A stretch of DNA of 12,161 bases from Clostridiales bacterium UBA1758. Lineage in GTDB: Bacteria; Bacillota; Clostridia; Oscillospirales; UBA1758. The notes under the pieces are model-generated. The model was not told the DNA's origin. It was given only the letters and a program-made list of their open reading frames with translations, and ran no database searches. Made by a program: the position numbers and the translations under genes. This document shows, one piece after another, positions 1 to 6,473 of the stretch. The DNA lies in the NCBI GenBank assembly GCA_002315595.1, contig DCHG01000032.1, positions 10,551-22,711 of the forward strand. Reading direction: 5' to 3'. Position 1 is the first letter of the stretch; every line of letters starts with the position of its first letter.

Positions 1-176
1 ACGGAGAGTGCCGCAGCCGCCGCAACCGCTGCATCAATAGCGTTACCGCCCTTTCTGAAAATGCTCATTGCCGCCTCGGTCGCCATCGGATGTGATGTCG
101 CCGCCATTCCGCGCTTTGCGTAAACGACATTGCGCTTCGACGCATACGGGTACGCCGTTTTGTTGAATGAAATCAT
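1..176 (-). CDS. Gamma-glutamyltransferase family protein, N-terminal fragment
   Basis: Only the first 58 codons lie in the window; the gene runs off the left edge. From about residue 23 the product reads GMAATSHPMATEAA and then FRKGGNAIDAAVAAAAALSV. This is the highly conserved N-terminal signature of the gamma-glutamyltranspeptidase family (Ntn hydrolases that transfer or hydrolyse gamma-glutamyl groups, as of glutathione or polyglutamate, and self-cleave into two subunits). The catalytic Thr and cleavage site lie outside the window. No hydrophobic signal peptide precedes the signature, so a cytoplasmic enzyme like Bacillus YwrD-type paralogues is more likely than a secreted one. The start is supported by a GGAAAGGAAG ribosome-binding site just upstream and by the promoter at 260-288. 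The gene is divergent from the tandem 467-aa genes. The family call is firm; substrate and exact function are not. Confidence 0.9.
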   Translation of the reverse strand, partial: MISFNKTAYPYASKRNVVYAKRGMAATSHPMATEAAMSIFRKGGNAIDAAVAAAAALS

Positions 177-259
177 ATTTTTCTTCCTTTCCCGTGCTAT
201 TTCCCGCCTTCCTCAAAAGAAGGAGGCAGTAACCAAATCTATTTTCCTTTCCATCAATA

Positions 260-288
260 AATATATAACTTCAACAAAAGAATGTCAA
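260..288 (-). promoter_or_regulatory. Sigma-A promoter of the gamma-glutamyltransferase gene
   Basis: On the minus strand TTGACA (288-283) is followed after 17 bases by TATATT (265-260), a near-consensus housekeeping promoter. Transcription would start near 253, giving a leader of about 77 nt before the ATG at 176. The leader contains an imperfect hairpin (arms 206-214 and 219-227, one mismatch and one wobble). The -35 box is separated from that of the divergent promoter at 315 by only 26 bases, which include a run of A at 290-297, so the two promoters may share upstream contacts. Confidence 0.75.
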
Positions 289-314
289 TAAAAAAAACTT
301 TTCATTGAACACAA

Positions 315-343
315 TTGACATCATATGGTTGGTATTGTATAAT
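315..343 (+). promoter_or_regulatory. Consensus sigma-A promoter of the tandem 467-aa genes
   Basis: TTGACA (315-320), a 17-base spacer, and TATAAT (338-343) match the housekeeping consensus exactly. Transcription should start near 350. The promoter lies inside the reading frame that begins at ATG 305, which shows that this upstream ATG cannot be the main start of the gene and supports the start at 386. An exact-consensus promoter suggests strong transcription that needs repression; an inverted repeat overlaps the expected start site. Confidence 0.85.
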
Positions 344-348
344 GAGAT

Positions 349-369
349 CAATACAGGAACGCTGTATTG
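349..369. promoter_or_regulatory. Operator-like inverted repeat over the transcription start
   Basis: CAATACAG (349-356), spacer GAACG, CTGTATTG (362-369) is a perfect 8-bp dyad. It starts 5 bases after the -10 box and ends just before the ribosome-binding site (about 369-378). Position and symmetry fit a dimeric repressor operator that blocks initiation. As RNA it could also form an 8-bp hairpin next to the Shine-Dalgarno sequence. No regulator gene is in the window, so the protein that binds it is unknown. Confidence 0.55.
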
Positions 370-385
370 GAAAGGAAGAAAAAAC

Positions 386-1789
386 ATGCCAAAATACGAA
401 CGTGCAATTCACCTCGACTACTTTGATCCCGCCGTGGGCAAGGTCCGCAACCCCGGTATGGGCGTGCAGGGTTATGTTCACTCTGACCATATGCGCTCCG
501 GATTCAGTTGGAAAGACATTGAGCCCTCCAACACAAGCGAACAATTCCCTCTCGACCGCGAAAGTTTTGACAAGATGGCGGCAAGTCCCCACCTTGACAA
601 CTTCTATTTCCGTATTGACTGGAAAATGATCCAGAAGGAAAAGGGCAAACTTGACCTGCCCGCAAGTTTCGAATGGATGCTTGATGCCTGCCGCAAATAC
701 GGCAAGAGTTGGTCGTTCCGCATTATGTCCTCCAACGTTTCCGCCGATTCGCCCGATTGTGTGCCCGATTTTGCAAAAGACAAAGTCAAACTGACGCCGT
801 ACTGGCGTGTTTTCGGTCACAATTATCCGAAATACTTCCCCGTTTACGATCAGGATTTCCTCAATTACTGGGACGAAATGATGAACCTGCTCGGTGAAAA
901 ATTCGATAAAGATCCCGCGCTTGAATTTGGCGATGTTTCCGGCTACGGCTTCTGGGGCGAGGCGCATCACTACTGCCTGCTCTCTCCCGATCAGAAAGAA
1001 GAATACAATTACGAGCCCGACGATGTCTATGAGGTCACCGAGCATCTGCTCCGAGCCCATCAAAAGGCATTCCCGACCACGCCGGTCTGCATGAACCTCA
1101 ACTACGGTCGTTATCCTTTCGGCGAAAAGGCGATCGCGGATAACGAGGTTTGGGTGCGTCGTGACAGTTTCCAGGCGCATATGTCCACCAAGGAATACGA
1201 AAATATTTCGAAACTCACCGAAGGCGGTTGTATGATTTGGGAGCCTGTTCAGCCCCATATCCAGCACACTATGCCTCTTGTCATGACGCCGAAGCAGTTC
1301 TGTCAGCATTGCCTCGATTACGGTGCAAACTATCTTGCTCTCTCTTTTAATCCGTGGGATTTCAACCTCGCCACCCACAATTATCAGGATGTTATGGACT
1401 TTATGGACGAACGCGTTGGCTATCGTCTGCGTCCGTCGATGTTATGGCGTCGTCAGAACGAAGATCTTTCGCAGGATATTGCCATTGAACTGGTCAATGA
1501 TGGTATGGGCTCGATTCCTGGTATTCTCACGCTCAAAATCGAATACCCGGACGGCACGGTTGTCACCAAAACGCTCAAACCCGGTGAGCCCGGTCACGCC
1601 GACAAGTCCCTCAAACTTCTGCCCGTTCCCGAAAAGTATATCAACACCACAAATAGCGACAATGTCAAACTCAAACTCCGTTGCGACATTCAACTTCGTG
1701 GTAAGACCTATCCCGTCCGTTGGGCGGTCCGTCAGGAACTGTTCAATCCGTTTGAGATCGTTGTCCCGTTGAGAGAATTTATCGAATAA
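386..1789 (+). CDS. Putative TIM-barrel glycoside hydrolase-like protein, copy 1
   Basis: The product is 467 aa with no signal peptide or membrane segment, so it is probably cytoplasmic. I cannot assign a named family with certainty. The N-terminal RNPGMG motif (residues 21-26), an aromatic-rich region with DVSGYGFWGEAHHY (183-196) and a C-terminal beta-sandwich-like part from about 363 (DIAIELVNDG) resemble clan-A-type sugar-hydrolase barrels and DUF4832-like proteins. Glu192 (FWGEAHH) and Glu286 (CMIWEP) are placed like an acid/base and nucleophile pair; this is inference. The start at ATG 386 has GGAAAGGAAG upstream, gives the same length as the next gene, and lies downstream of the promoter; an in-frame ATG at 305 lies upstream of the promoter. 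The next gene is a paralogue, about 60% identical by eye, with both Glu residues kept. Function would be hydrolysis of an imported oligosaccharide, unproven. Confidence 0.6.
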   Translation: MPKYERAIHLDYFDPAVGKVRNPGMGVQGYVHSDHMRSGFSWKDIEPSNTSEQFPLDRESFDKMAASPHLDNFYFRIDWKMIQKEKGKLDLPASFEWMLDACRKYGKSWSFRIMSSNVSADSPDCVPDFAKDKVKLTPYWRVFGHNYPKYFPVYDQDFLNYWDEMMNLLGEKFDKDPALEFGDVSGYGFWGEAHHYCLLSPDQKEEYNYEPDDVYEVTEHLLRAHQKAFPTTPVCMNLNYGRYPFGEKAIADNEVWVRRDSFQAHMSTKEYENISKLTEGGCMIWEPVQPHIQHTMPLVMTPKQFCQHCLDYGANYLALSFNPWDFNLATHNYQDVMDFMDERVGYRLRPSMLWRRQNEDLSQDIAIELVNDGMGSIPGILTLKIEYPDGTVVTKTLKPGEPGHADKSLKLLPVPEKYINTTNSDNVKLKLRCDIQLRGKTYPVRWAVRQELFNPFEIVVPLREFIE

Positions 1790-1803
1790 TCACATCACTG
1801 ATT

Positions 1804-1840
1804 GCCTTCCCCTCTGTGGAGGGGAAGGCGGTTTTATTAT
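1804..1840 (+). terminator. Intercistronic hairpin, weak or partial terminator
   Basis: GCCTTCCCCTC (1804-1814) and GAGGGGAAGGC (1819-1829) form a perfect 11-bp stem with a TGTG loop. The following GGTTTTATTAT is a poor U-tract. It lies 14 bases after the first 467-aa gene and 41 bases before the second. No convincing promoter for the second gene was found between them, so the hairpin probably acts as a partial terminator or as a processing/stability element that lowers expression of the second gene relative to the first. Confidence 0.6.
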
Positions 1841-1880
1841 GATGAAATCAAAACTCACGCTGACGAAAGGATAAAAAATT

Positions 1881-3284
1881 ATGGCACATTTTGAAAGAGC
1901 CGTTCATTTGGACTATTTTGATCCTGCCAAAGGGAAGGTCAAAAATCCCGGTATGGGCAACATCGGATATGTTTATTCCGACCATATGCGTTTTGGTTTT
2001 ACGCGTGAAGAGGTTAGCCCGTCCGTACCTCATACGATGACTAAACTTGACCGCGAAAGTTTTGACAAAATGGTCGCAAGTTCACATTGCGATAATCTCT
2101 ATTACCGTTGTGAATGGCGCGATATTCAAAAAGAAAAGGGCAAACTTTTCATCCCGGAAGAATTTAAATGGATGCTTGAAGCCTGCGAAAAATACGGCAA
2201 AAAATGGTCCTTCCGTATCATGAGCAGTTCTGTTTCCTCGGTTTATAAGGACTCATGCCCGGAATTTATCAAGGACAAGGTAAAAATGATCCCGTATTGG
2301 CGCGTCATCGGCGTACAGGAATGGTACCCGAAGTATTTCCCCGAATACTCGCCGGAATTTCTCAAATATTGGGATGAAATGAATCACCTGCTCGGCGAAA
2401 AGTACGACAAAGATCCGAATCTTGAATTCGGCGATGTTTCCGGCTATGGCTTCTGGGGTGAGGCGCATCATTATTGTCTGCGCACCCCGGAGCAGGAAAA
2501 GGAGTATAACTGGGAGCCCGACAATGTCGAAGAAGTCACGGAAGCCCTGCTCAACAGTCACATGGATGCGTTCCCGACCACACCGGTGTGTATGAATCTG
2601 CACTACGCCGAATACCCCTTCGGGCGTAAGGCGATCGAGGATAATACGGTCTGGCTCCGTCGTGATAGTTTCCAGCCGCATATGTCCACATTTGAGTACC
2701 TAAATATTCAGGAAATGAAGCGTGGCGGCTGTATGATTTGGGAAACCGTCAAAGGTCAGCATCAGCGTACCAAACCGACGGTCTTCACGCCCGAACAGTT
2801 CGTTCAGCATGGTCTTGATTTCGGTTGCAACTATTTTGCAATCGGTTTCAATCCGTGGGATTTCAACCTGATGGCACACAATTACAGCAATATTCTCGAA
2901 ACTCTCGACGAAAAAATCGGTTACCGTCTGCGTCCGGCGATGATTTGGCGTCGTGAAAACGACGACAAATCGCAGGATCTCGCGATCCAATTGATCAACG
3001 ACGGTTGCGGCGTTGTCCCCGGCATTTTGACATTAAAAGTCAAATTTCCCGACGGTGAGGAGTTTGCACAAAAACTGCCTGCGGGCGCACCGTTCAAAGG
3101 TGATCCGACGCTCTATTCGTTCAGGATCCCGGAAAAATACAATACCGCGACCGAACGTGAAAAGATCACGCTTTCGATGGATATTACCATGCGCGGGAAA
3201 ACTTATCCCGTTCAGTGGGCAGTGCGACAGGAACTTCTCAATCCGTTTGAAATCACCGTTCCGCTTATCGATTTTGTTGAGTAA
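1881..3284 (+). CDS. Putative TIM-barrel glycoside hydrolase-like protein, copy 2
   Basis: This is the tandem paralogue of the preceding gene, also 467 aa and colinear apart from small compensating indels. The N-terminal KNPGMG (21-26), DVSGYGFWGEAHHY (185-198), CMIWET (284-289), FNPWDFNL (323-330), GYRLRP (347-352) and RGKTYPV (438-444) blocks are shared almost exactly. Candidate catalytic residues are Glu194 and Glu288 (inferred). Differences cluster around residues 45-55, 119-127, 289-300 and 399-430, which may alter substrate choice. There is no signal peptide, so a cytoplasmic role is expected. The start is fixed by AAAGGA at 1866-1871, 9 bases upstream of the ATG. It is probably cotranscribed with copy 1 by readthrough of the hairpin at 1804-1840 and ends at the terminator at 3295. 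The exact family and substrate are not known to me. Confidence 0.6.
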   Translation: MAHFERAVHLDYFDPAKGKVKNPGMGNIGYVYSDHMRFGFTREEVSPSVPHTMTKLDRESFDKMVASSHCDNLYYRCEWRDIQKEKGKLFIPEEFKWMLEACEKYGKKWSFRIMSSSVSSVYKDSCPEFIKDKVKMIPYWRVIGVQEWYPKYFPEYSPEFLKYWDEMNHLLGEKYDKDPNLEFGDVSGYGFWGEAHHYCLRTPEQEKEYNWEPDNVEEVTEALLNSHMDAFPTTPVCMNLHYAEYPFGRKAIEDNTVWLRRDSFQPHMSTFEYLNIQEMKRGGCMIWETVKGQHQRTKPTVFTPEQFVQHGLDFGCNYFAIGFNPWDFNLMAHNYSNILETLDEKIGYRLRPAMIWRRENDDKSQDLAIQLINDGCGVVPGILTLKVKFPDGEEFAQKLPAGAPFKGDPTLYSFRIPEKYNTATEREKITLSMDITMRGKTYPVQWAVRQELLNPFEITVPLIDFVE

Positions 3285-3294
3285 AATAATGCGT

Positions 3295-3325
3295 AAATGC
3301 TCCCTCGTCAGAGGGAGCATTTTTT
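3295..3325 (+). terminator. Intrinsic terminator of the tandem 467-aa genes
   Basis: AAATGCTCCCTC (3295-3306), loop GTCA, and GAGGGAGCATTT (3311-3322) form a 12-bp stem that runs straight into a T-run ending at 3325. It starts 10 bases after the stop codon of the second paralogue. This is a strong textbook rho-independent terminator for the plus strand. Confidence 0.9.
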
Positions 3326-3340
3326 GTTGTATACAACAAA
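3323..3340. other. 18-bp perfect palindrome shared by convergent terminators
   Basis: TTTGTTGTATACAACAAA is a perfect dyad centred between 3331 and 3332. Its left half is the T-tract of the plus-strand terminator (3295-3325). Its right half, read on the minus strand, is the T-rich tail of the opposite terminator (stem 3341-3366). It may simply be a compact bidirectional terminator arrangement. A protein-binding site cannot be excluded. Confidence 0.6.
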
Positions 3341-3366
3341 CAGAGGAGAGATTGCTCTCTCCTCTG
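3323..3366 (-). terminator. Intrinsic terminator of the cohesin/dockerin operon
   Basis: Read on the minus strand, CAGAGGAGAG (3366-3357), loop AGCAAT, and CTCTCCTCTG (3350-3341) form a perfect 10-bp stem followed by TTTGTTGT. It begins 16 bases after the stop codon of the 38-aa peptide gene. Its position supports the view that the peptide belongs to the same transcript as the larger upstream genes. Confidence 0.8.
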
Positions 3367-3382
3367 TCAATTTCAGGAAATC

Positions 3383-3499
3383 TTAATAGCCGTATTCTTC
3401 TTCAACGTTCTGCACGCTTTCGTTCGGGCTTGTGCACATAACATCATTGACGTCATAACGAATGATTTCCATTTTAGGTTCTTCAAAAAGATTTTTCAT
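3383..3499 (-). CDS. 38-aa acidic peptide, last gene of the cohesin/dockerin operon
   Basis: A short complete reading frame encodes a 38-residue peptide starting MKNLFEEPKMEIIRYD and ending EEEYGY. It is supported by a good ribosome-binding site (GAAAGGATG, about 8 bases before the ATG), a 23-base gap from the stop of the 708-aa gene, and a terminator directly downstream. It is acidic (about ten Asp/Glu against four Lys/Arg), has one Cys (position 22) and no signal peptide or membrane segment. The EPKMEIIRYDVNDVMCTS segment resembles, from memory, small Clostridia peptides of the pattern KPxMEIIxxDxxDVxTTS whose function is unknown. Possible roles are a ribosomally made signal or modified peptide, or an accessory to surface-protein export. 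None is shown by the sequence. The gene is real with fair confidence; the function is open. Confidence 0.72.
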   Translation of the reverse strand: MKNLFEEPKMEIIRYDVNDVMCTSPNESVQNVEEEYGY

Positions 3500-3522
3500 T
3501 TCTATCATCCTTTCGTCAATGA

Positions 3523-5649
3523 TTATGCCGAAATTTTAGTTACGGTCACCATCGAAGACTCAATGGTGTACTGCGTTCCGCCCTTGGTGTAAGTGATGTA
3601 CGCATAGGCAACCAAGTCAGCGGCAGATCGATCGGCATTGTTGTTAATCGTGATCGTGTAGAAACCAACCTTGTCGGTCGGAGTGATCTTATTGTTGATC
3701 GCAAAGGATTCCTTGCCGTTGTACGCGTCATCGGAATAACCACGCTTGAAGCCGACTTCGTTAATGGTCACATCCTCATCCGATGTGCTCCAAGTAAGTT
3801 GAAGTTTGACCTTGCTTGTGTTTCCAGTAACCGTACGCTCGGCAACGATGATCGAAACGAACGGAAGTTCTTCCGAGCCAGCCTCGATTGTTTGGGTGGT
3901 AATTGTCATATCGGCGTTATAGATGAACGAGCAAACCTTGGAGTTCGCACGAACCTTTACGCCGCCCAAATACCAGTCGACCGCTGTACTCTTGCTGAGG
4001 GTGAAGGAATCGCCCGGTTTGAGGTTTGTGGTGTTATATGTGTTGCCGTCAACGGTTACGGTAAACGCATTGGTTGCAGACGGTGCAACGAAAGATTTGC
4101 TGACAGTAAGTTGGGTACTGCCGTTGTAAGAAACGGTAGCCGTCCAAGTCTGATAGCCGCCACTGGCGGATCCGGATTTTTGAATGTCAACATTCAGATT
4201 GCTGAGCGATTCTTCCTCACCGCAGACGGAGCAGATTCTCTTGAATTCCAGCGTCGGAGTTCCGTCATCACCAAGTGTCCATTTGATCGAGTTTTGATAA
4301 TCATGTGCGGCGGGAATAGTGAAATAACTTCTGTCATATTTCGTTGTAGTGTCAGTGAGAGAACCTGTTGCAAAATAAGCAGAATTGTTATTAGCATTTT
4401 TCACATACCAATATTCCAAATTTCCAGGAGTTTTACAAGTGGCTTTCACAGCAGGATAATATGTAAACACTGTAATATCTTTTTGATTGCCATCGACTGC
4501 TTTTGTCTTTCCGAAGTCTTTTTGAGTTGTCATCGAAATCGAAACATTCGCATCAGGCATATAAAATGCCAAATCACTCTCTTCTGCAAAAGTCTTGACT
4601 TTGTCATTCCCAACTTTAACATTAACTGAAATTAATTTCTTGTTTGTTGTCGAATACGAAAATACAACCTTTGCGCCTGCTTTAACAGCCGAGTCCTTAG
4701 AATAACTTACCCCATCAACCGTTTTTACTGTTATGGTATTATTCGACCCAGCATTTACAGTGATCGTGTGCGTCGGATCGGTGACGGCAACGACTGCGGA
4801 ACTGACTGTGTGAACCTCGGTGTTCTTTGTCCATTTGACCTCACAATAGTAGCCACCACGACTCAAACCGGCAACATTGAGTTTTGATGAAGTCTGTCCC
4901 GACAGAGAATTACCGGCGGAATCCTTCCACTGATAGGAAATGGAATAACCGTCCACCGCGCCGGCAGTGACAGTATAACTGTTTCCCTTGCTCGGCTGTT
5001 CGGTAATCGCAAACGTCGGACCTGCCGGAGGATCATCTTCCTGTTCGTTAGGCGAATAATTAATACCGAACTTTTCGTCGTTGGATGAAACTAGTTTCGT
5101 AACAACCAATTGACCGCCGTCATTGTAACTTTCGACAATTGCAAAAGAATTCAAATCATCGGCGTCGACAGCCGTCTTTGCTTGAAACATAATATAGCAA
5201 AGAGTGCCTTCACCGAGGATACTCATATTTGTGGGAACTTTATAGCCGATACCATTTGCATTAGCAGCAGTGAAATAAACAAGACCAGTAGCATAATTTT
5301 CGTTATAAGTAGCGGAATCAAGCGTGTCACTCCATGCACCGGAAGCAACAGGGGTGAACTTGTCTTTGTCATAACTTACAAGCAAAAGTGCACCATTCAC
5401 GCTGACATCCTTATTCGTGGTCGGGTTGCCACTAAAATGCACCTCCAAATAAACATAATCATTCTGTTTTGCGGAAGTCAGTACATTCTTTTCGTTCTGG
5501 TTATTGTGCGGATTCAACGATAACGTGATATCCGGTCTTGATCCTTCCCCTACGACGAAGTTACCTGCGGTGGCAAAAACGCCACAAGCACAGAAAATAA
5601 CGATCATCGTCAGAACAACAATCAGCGTTTTAATAGACTTGTTTCTCAT
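3523..5649 (-). CDS. Secreted multidomain protein with N-terminal cohesin-like domain
   Basis: The product is 708 aa. Residues 1-28 are a signal peptide (basic MRNKSIK, hydrophobic core, likely cleavage after ATA at 28). Residues about 38-190 look like a cohesin fold: VYLEVHFSG, LLLVSYDKDKFTPV, a glycine-rich stretch, then GTLCYIMFQAKTAV. A PPAGP linker (207-211) leads to an Ig-like domain (about 212-290, ISYQWKDSAG and GYYCEVKWT). Residues 294-376 resemble a bacterial InlB-type beta repeat (FYMPDANVSISM). Residues 400-480 carry CKTPG, LEYWYV and CSVCGEEE, like the Cys-containing modules of Clostridia surface proteins. Two more beta modules follow (about 485-595 and 597-708). No SLH, LPXTG, dockerin or C-terminal membrane anchor is seen. 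GAGGAGGAGA lies 5 bases upstream of the ATG, and the gene sits 22 bases after the dockerin gene. The likely role is a secreted scaffold or adhesin; the cohesin assignment is by pattern only. Confidence 0.7.
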   Translation of the reverse strand: MRNKSIKTLIVVLTMIVIFCACGVFATAGNFVVGEGSRPDITLSLNPHNNQNEKNVLTSAKQNDYVYLEVHFSGNPTTNKDVSVNGALLLVSYDKDKFTPVASGAWSDTLDSATYNENYATGLVYFTAANANGIGYKVPTNMSILGEGTLCYIMFQAKTAVDADDLNSFAIVESYNDGGQLVVTKLVSSNDEKFGINYSPNEQEDDPPAGPTFAITEQPSKGNSYTVTAGAVDGYSISYQWKDSAGNSLSGQTSSKLNVAGLSRGGYYCEVKWTKNTEVHTVSSAVVAVTDPTHTITVNAGSNNTITVKTVDGVSYSKDSAVKAGAKVVFSYSTTNKKLISVNVKVGNDKVKTFAEESDLAFYMPDANVSISMTTQKDFGKTKAVDGNQKDITVFTYYPAVKATCKTPGNLEYWYVKNANNNSAYFATGSLTDTTTKYDRSYFTIPAAHDYQNSIKWTLGDDGTPTLEFKRICSVCGEEESLSNLNVDIQKSGSASGGYQTWTATVSYNGSTQLTVSKSFVAPSATNAFTVTVDGNTYNTTNLKPGDSFTLSKSTAVDWYLGGVKVRANSKVCSFIYNADMTITTQTIEAGSEELPFVSIIVAERTVTGNTSKVKLQLTWSTSDEDVTINEVGFKRGYSDDAYNGKESFAINNKITPTDKVGFYTITINNNADRSAADLVAYAYITYTKGGTQYTIESSMVTVTKISA

Positions 5650-5671
5650 TCCAATCTCCTCCTCGAATTAT

Positions 5672-6397
5672 TTATATCACTGTAATGAGTTTTGCACCAT
5701 AACGGAGCATAATAAGGGCATCGCTGACGTCAACGGAATCATCATTGGAAACCTTACCGACATAAAGTTGGAATTCTGTAAGAGTTTCAAGTTTTGCACC
5801 ACAACGAAGTGCCTTCAAGGCATCGGAAACATCAACCGATCCATCGCCTGTAATATCACCGCGTCTAAGGCAATCATACGAAGTCGTCGGCTCGGTCGCG
5901 TAGCCGATCGAGAAGGTCTTCATCACGAAGTCATTATTGCCGGTGATATAGAGTGTCATCGGTGTATGACTATCGGCAGTCGTCGGAAGCAAGGGCAGGA
6001 TATTCATCGTAACGGTGCCGGTATTGCCCACAGTGTACTGGTTAATATAAAGGATCTGACTATCCTGCGTCGGAAGTGCCGTGGTCGAAGTCGTCAACAT
6101 TGCAACGATTTGCGTACCTTCGGTTACACCCGTGAGCGTGACTTCCAATCGTTCGGATGTCGGATAGAACCATTCAAAGCCTTCCGTGCCGTCGACATTC
6201 GCAGGCATCTTCGTGACTTCGCCGGTGGCATTTTTGATCGTAACCGTCATGTCCGAAGGAACTTCACCGGTTTTATAAAACCCGGCGGCTTTGACTTTGT
6301 TATATGACAACTCGTCCGCAGCAAAAGCAGCCGAGCCAAGCGCAATGATCATCACGCCGACCAAAAGCAACGCCAAAATCTTCTTTGCTTTTTTCAT
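5672..6397 (-). CDS. Small secreted dockerin protein
   Basis: The product is 241 aa with a signal peptide (MKKAKK, hydrophobic core, AFA cleavage site at 24-26). Residues about 30-168 form a beta-rich module ending PTQDSQILYINQYTV and a TLYITGNN strand; this type often precedes dockerins in Clostridia, as far as I recall. The C-terminus is a duplicated dockerin: repeat 1 at 180-200 (GDITGDGSVDVSDALKALR) and repeat 2 at 214-234 (GKVSNDDSVDVSDALIMLR). Both keep Asp at calcium-loop positions 5, 9 and 12. Repeat 1 has Thr at position 3, and repeat 2 has Lys at position 1 where Asp or Asn is usual, so the second calcium site is weakened. There is no catalytic domain. The start has TGAGGT 7 bases upstream. 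It lies 76 bases after the cohesin-SLH gene and 22 before the 708-aa gene. It probably docks on the adjacent cohesin-SLH protein or the 708-aa protein. Confidence 0.88.
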   Translation of the reverse strand: MKKAKKILALLLVGVMIIALGSAAFAADELSYNKVKAAGFYKTGEVPSDMTVTIKNATGEVTKMPANVDGTEGFEWFYPTSERLEVTLTGVTEGTQIVAMLTTSTTALPTQDSQILYINQYTVGNTGTVTMNILPLLPTTADSHTPMTLYITGNNDFVMKTFSIGYATEPTTSYDCLRRGDITGDGSVDVSDALKALRCGAKLETLTEFQLYVGKVSNDDSVDVSDALIMLRYGAKLITVI

Positions 6398-6473
6398 ACT
6401 TCGTACCTCACATATATTATATAGGTATAATTACTCGGTTATGTTCGTATTTGTTTTCGTGATCATGAACGAA

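Noticed and set aside
305..385. ATG at 305 as the start of the first 467-aa protein, adding 27 residues.
   Set aside because: The consensus promoter (315-343) lies inside this extension, it lacks a Shine-Dalgarno site, and the start at 386 gives the same length and N-terminus as the paralogue.
302..1378. A 358-codon minus-strand reading frame opposite the first 467-aa gene, with similar antisense frames opposite the second.
   Set aside because: No ribosome-binding site or recognisable domain, and the same antisense pattern recurs opposite the paralogue because the codon bias of the sense gene removes stops. The sense proteins have conserved motifs, a promoter and Shine-Dalgarno sites.
5504..6307. 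A 267-codon plus-strand frame across the end of the 708-aa gene and the dockerin gene.
   Set aside because: It is antisense to clear signal-peptide and dockerin motifs, has no ribosome-binding site, and shows no family features.
6416..6421. TATAAT on the minus strand just before the dockerin gene as a separate promoter.
   Set aside because: No acceptable -35 box at the right distance, and the start site would leave a leader of only about a dozen bases. Transcription from the operon promoter is simpler.
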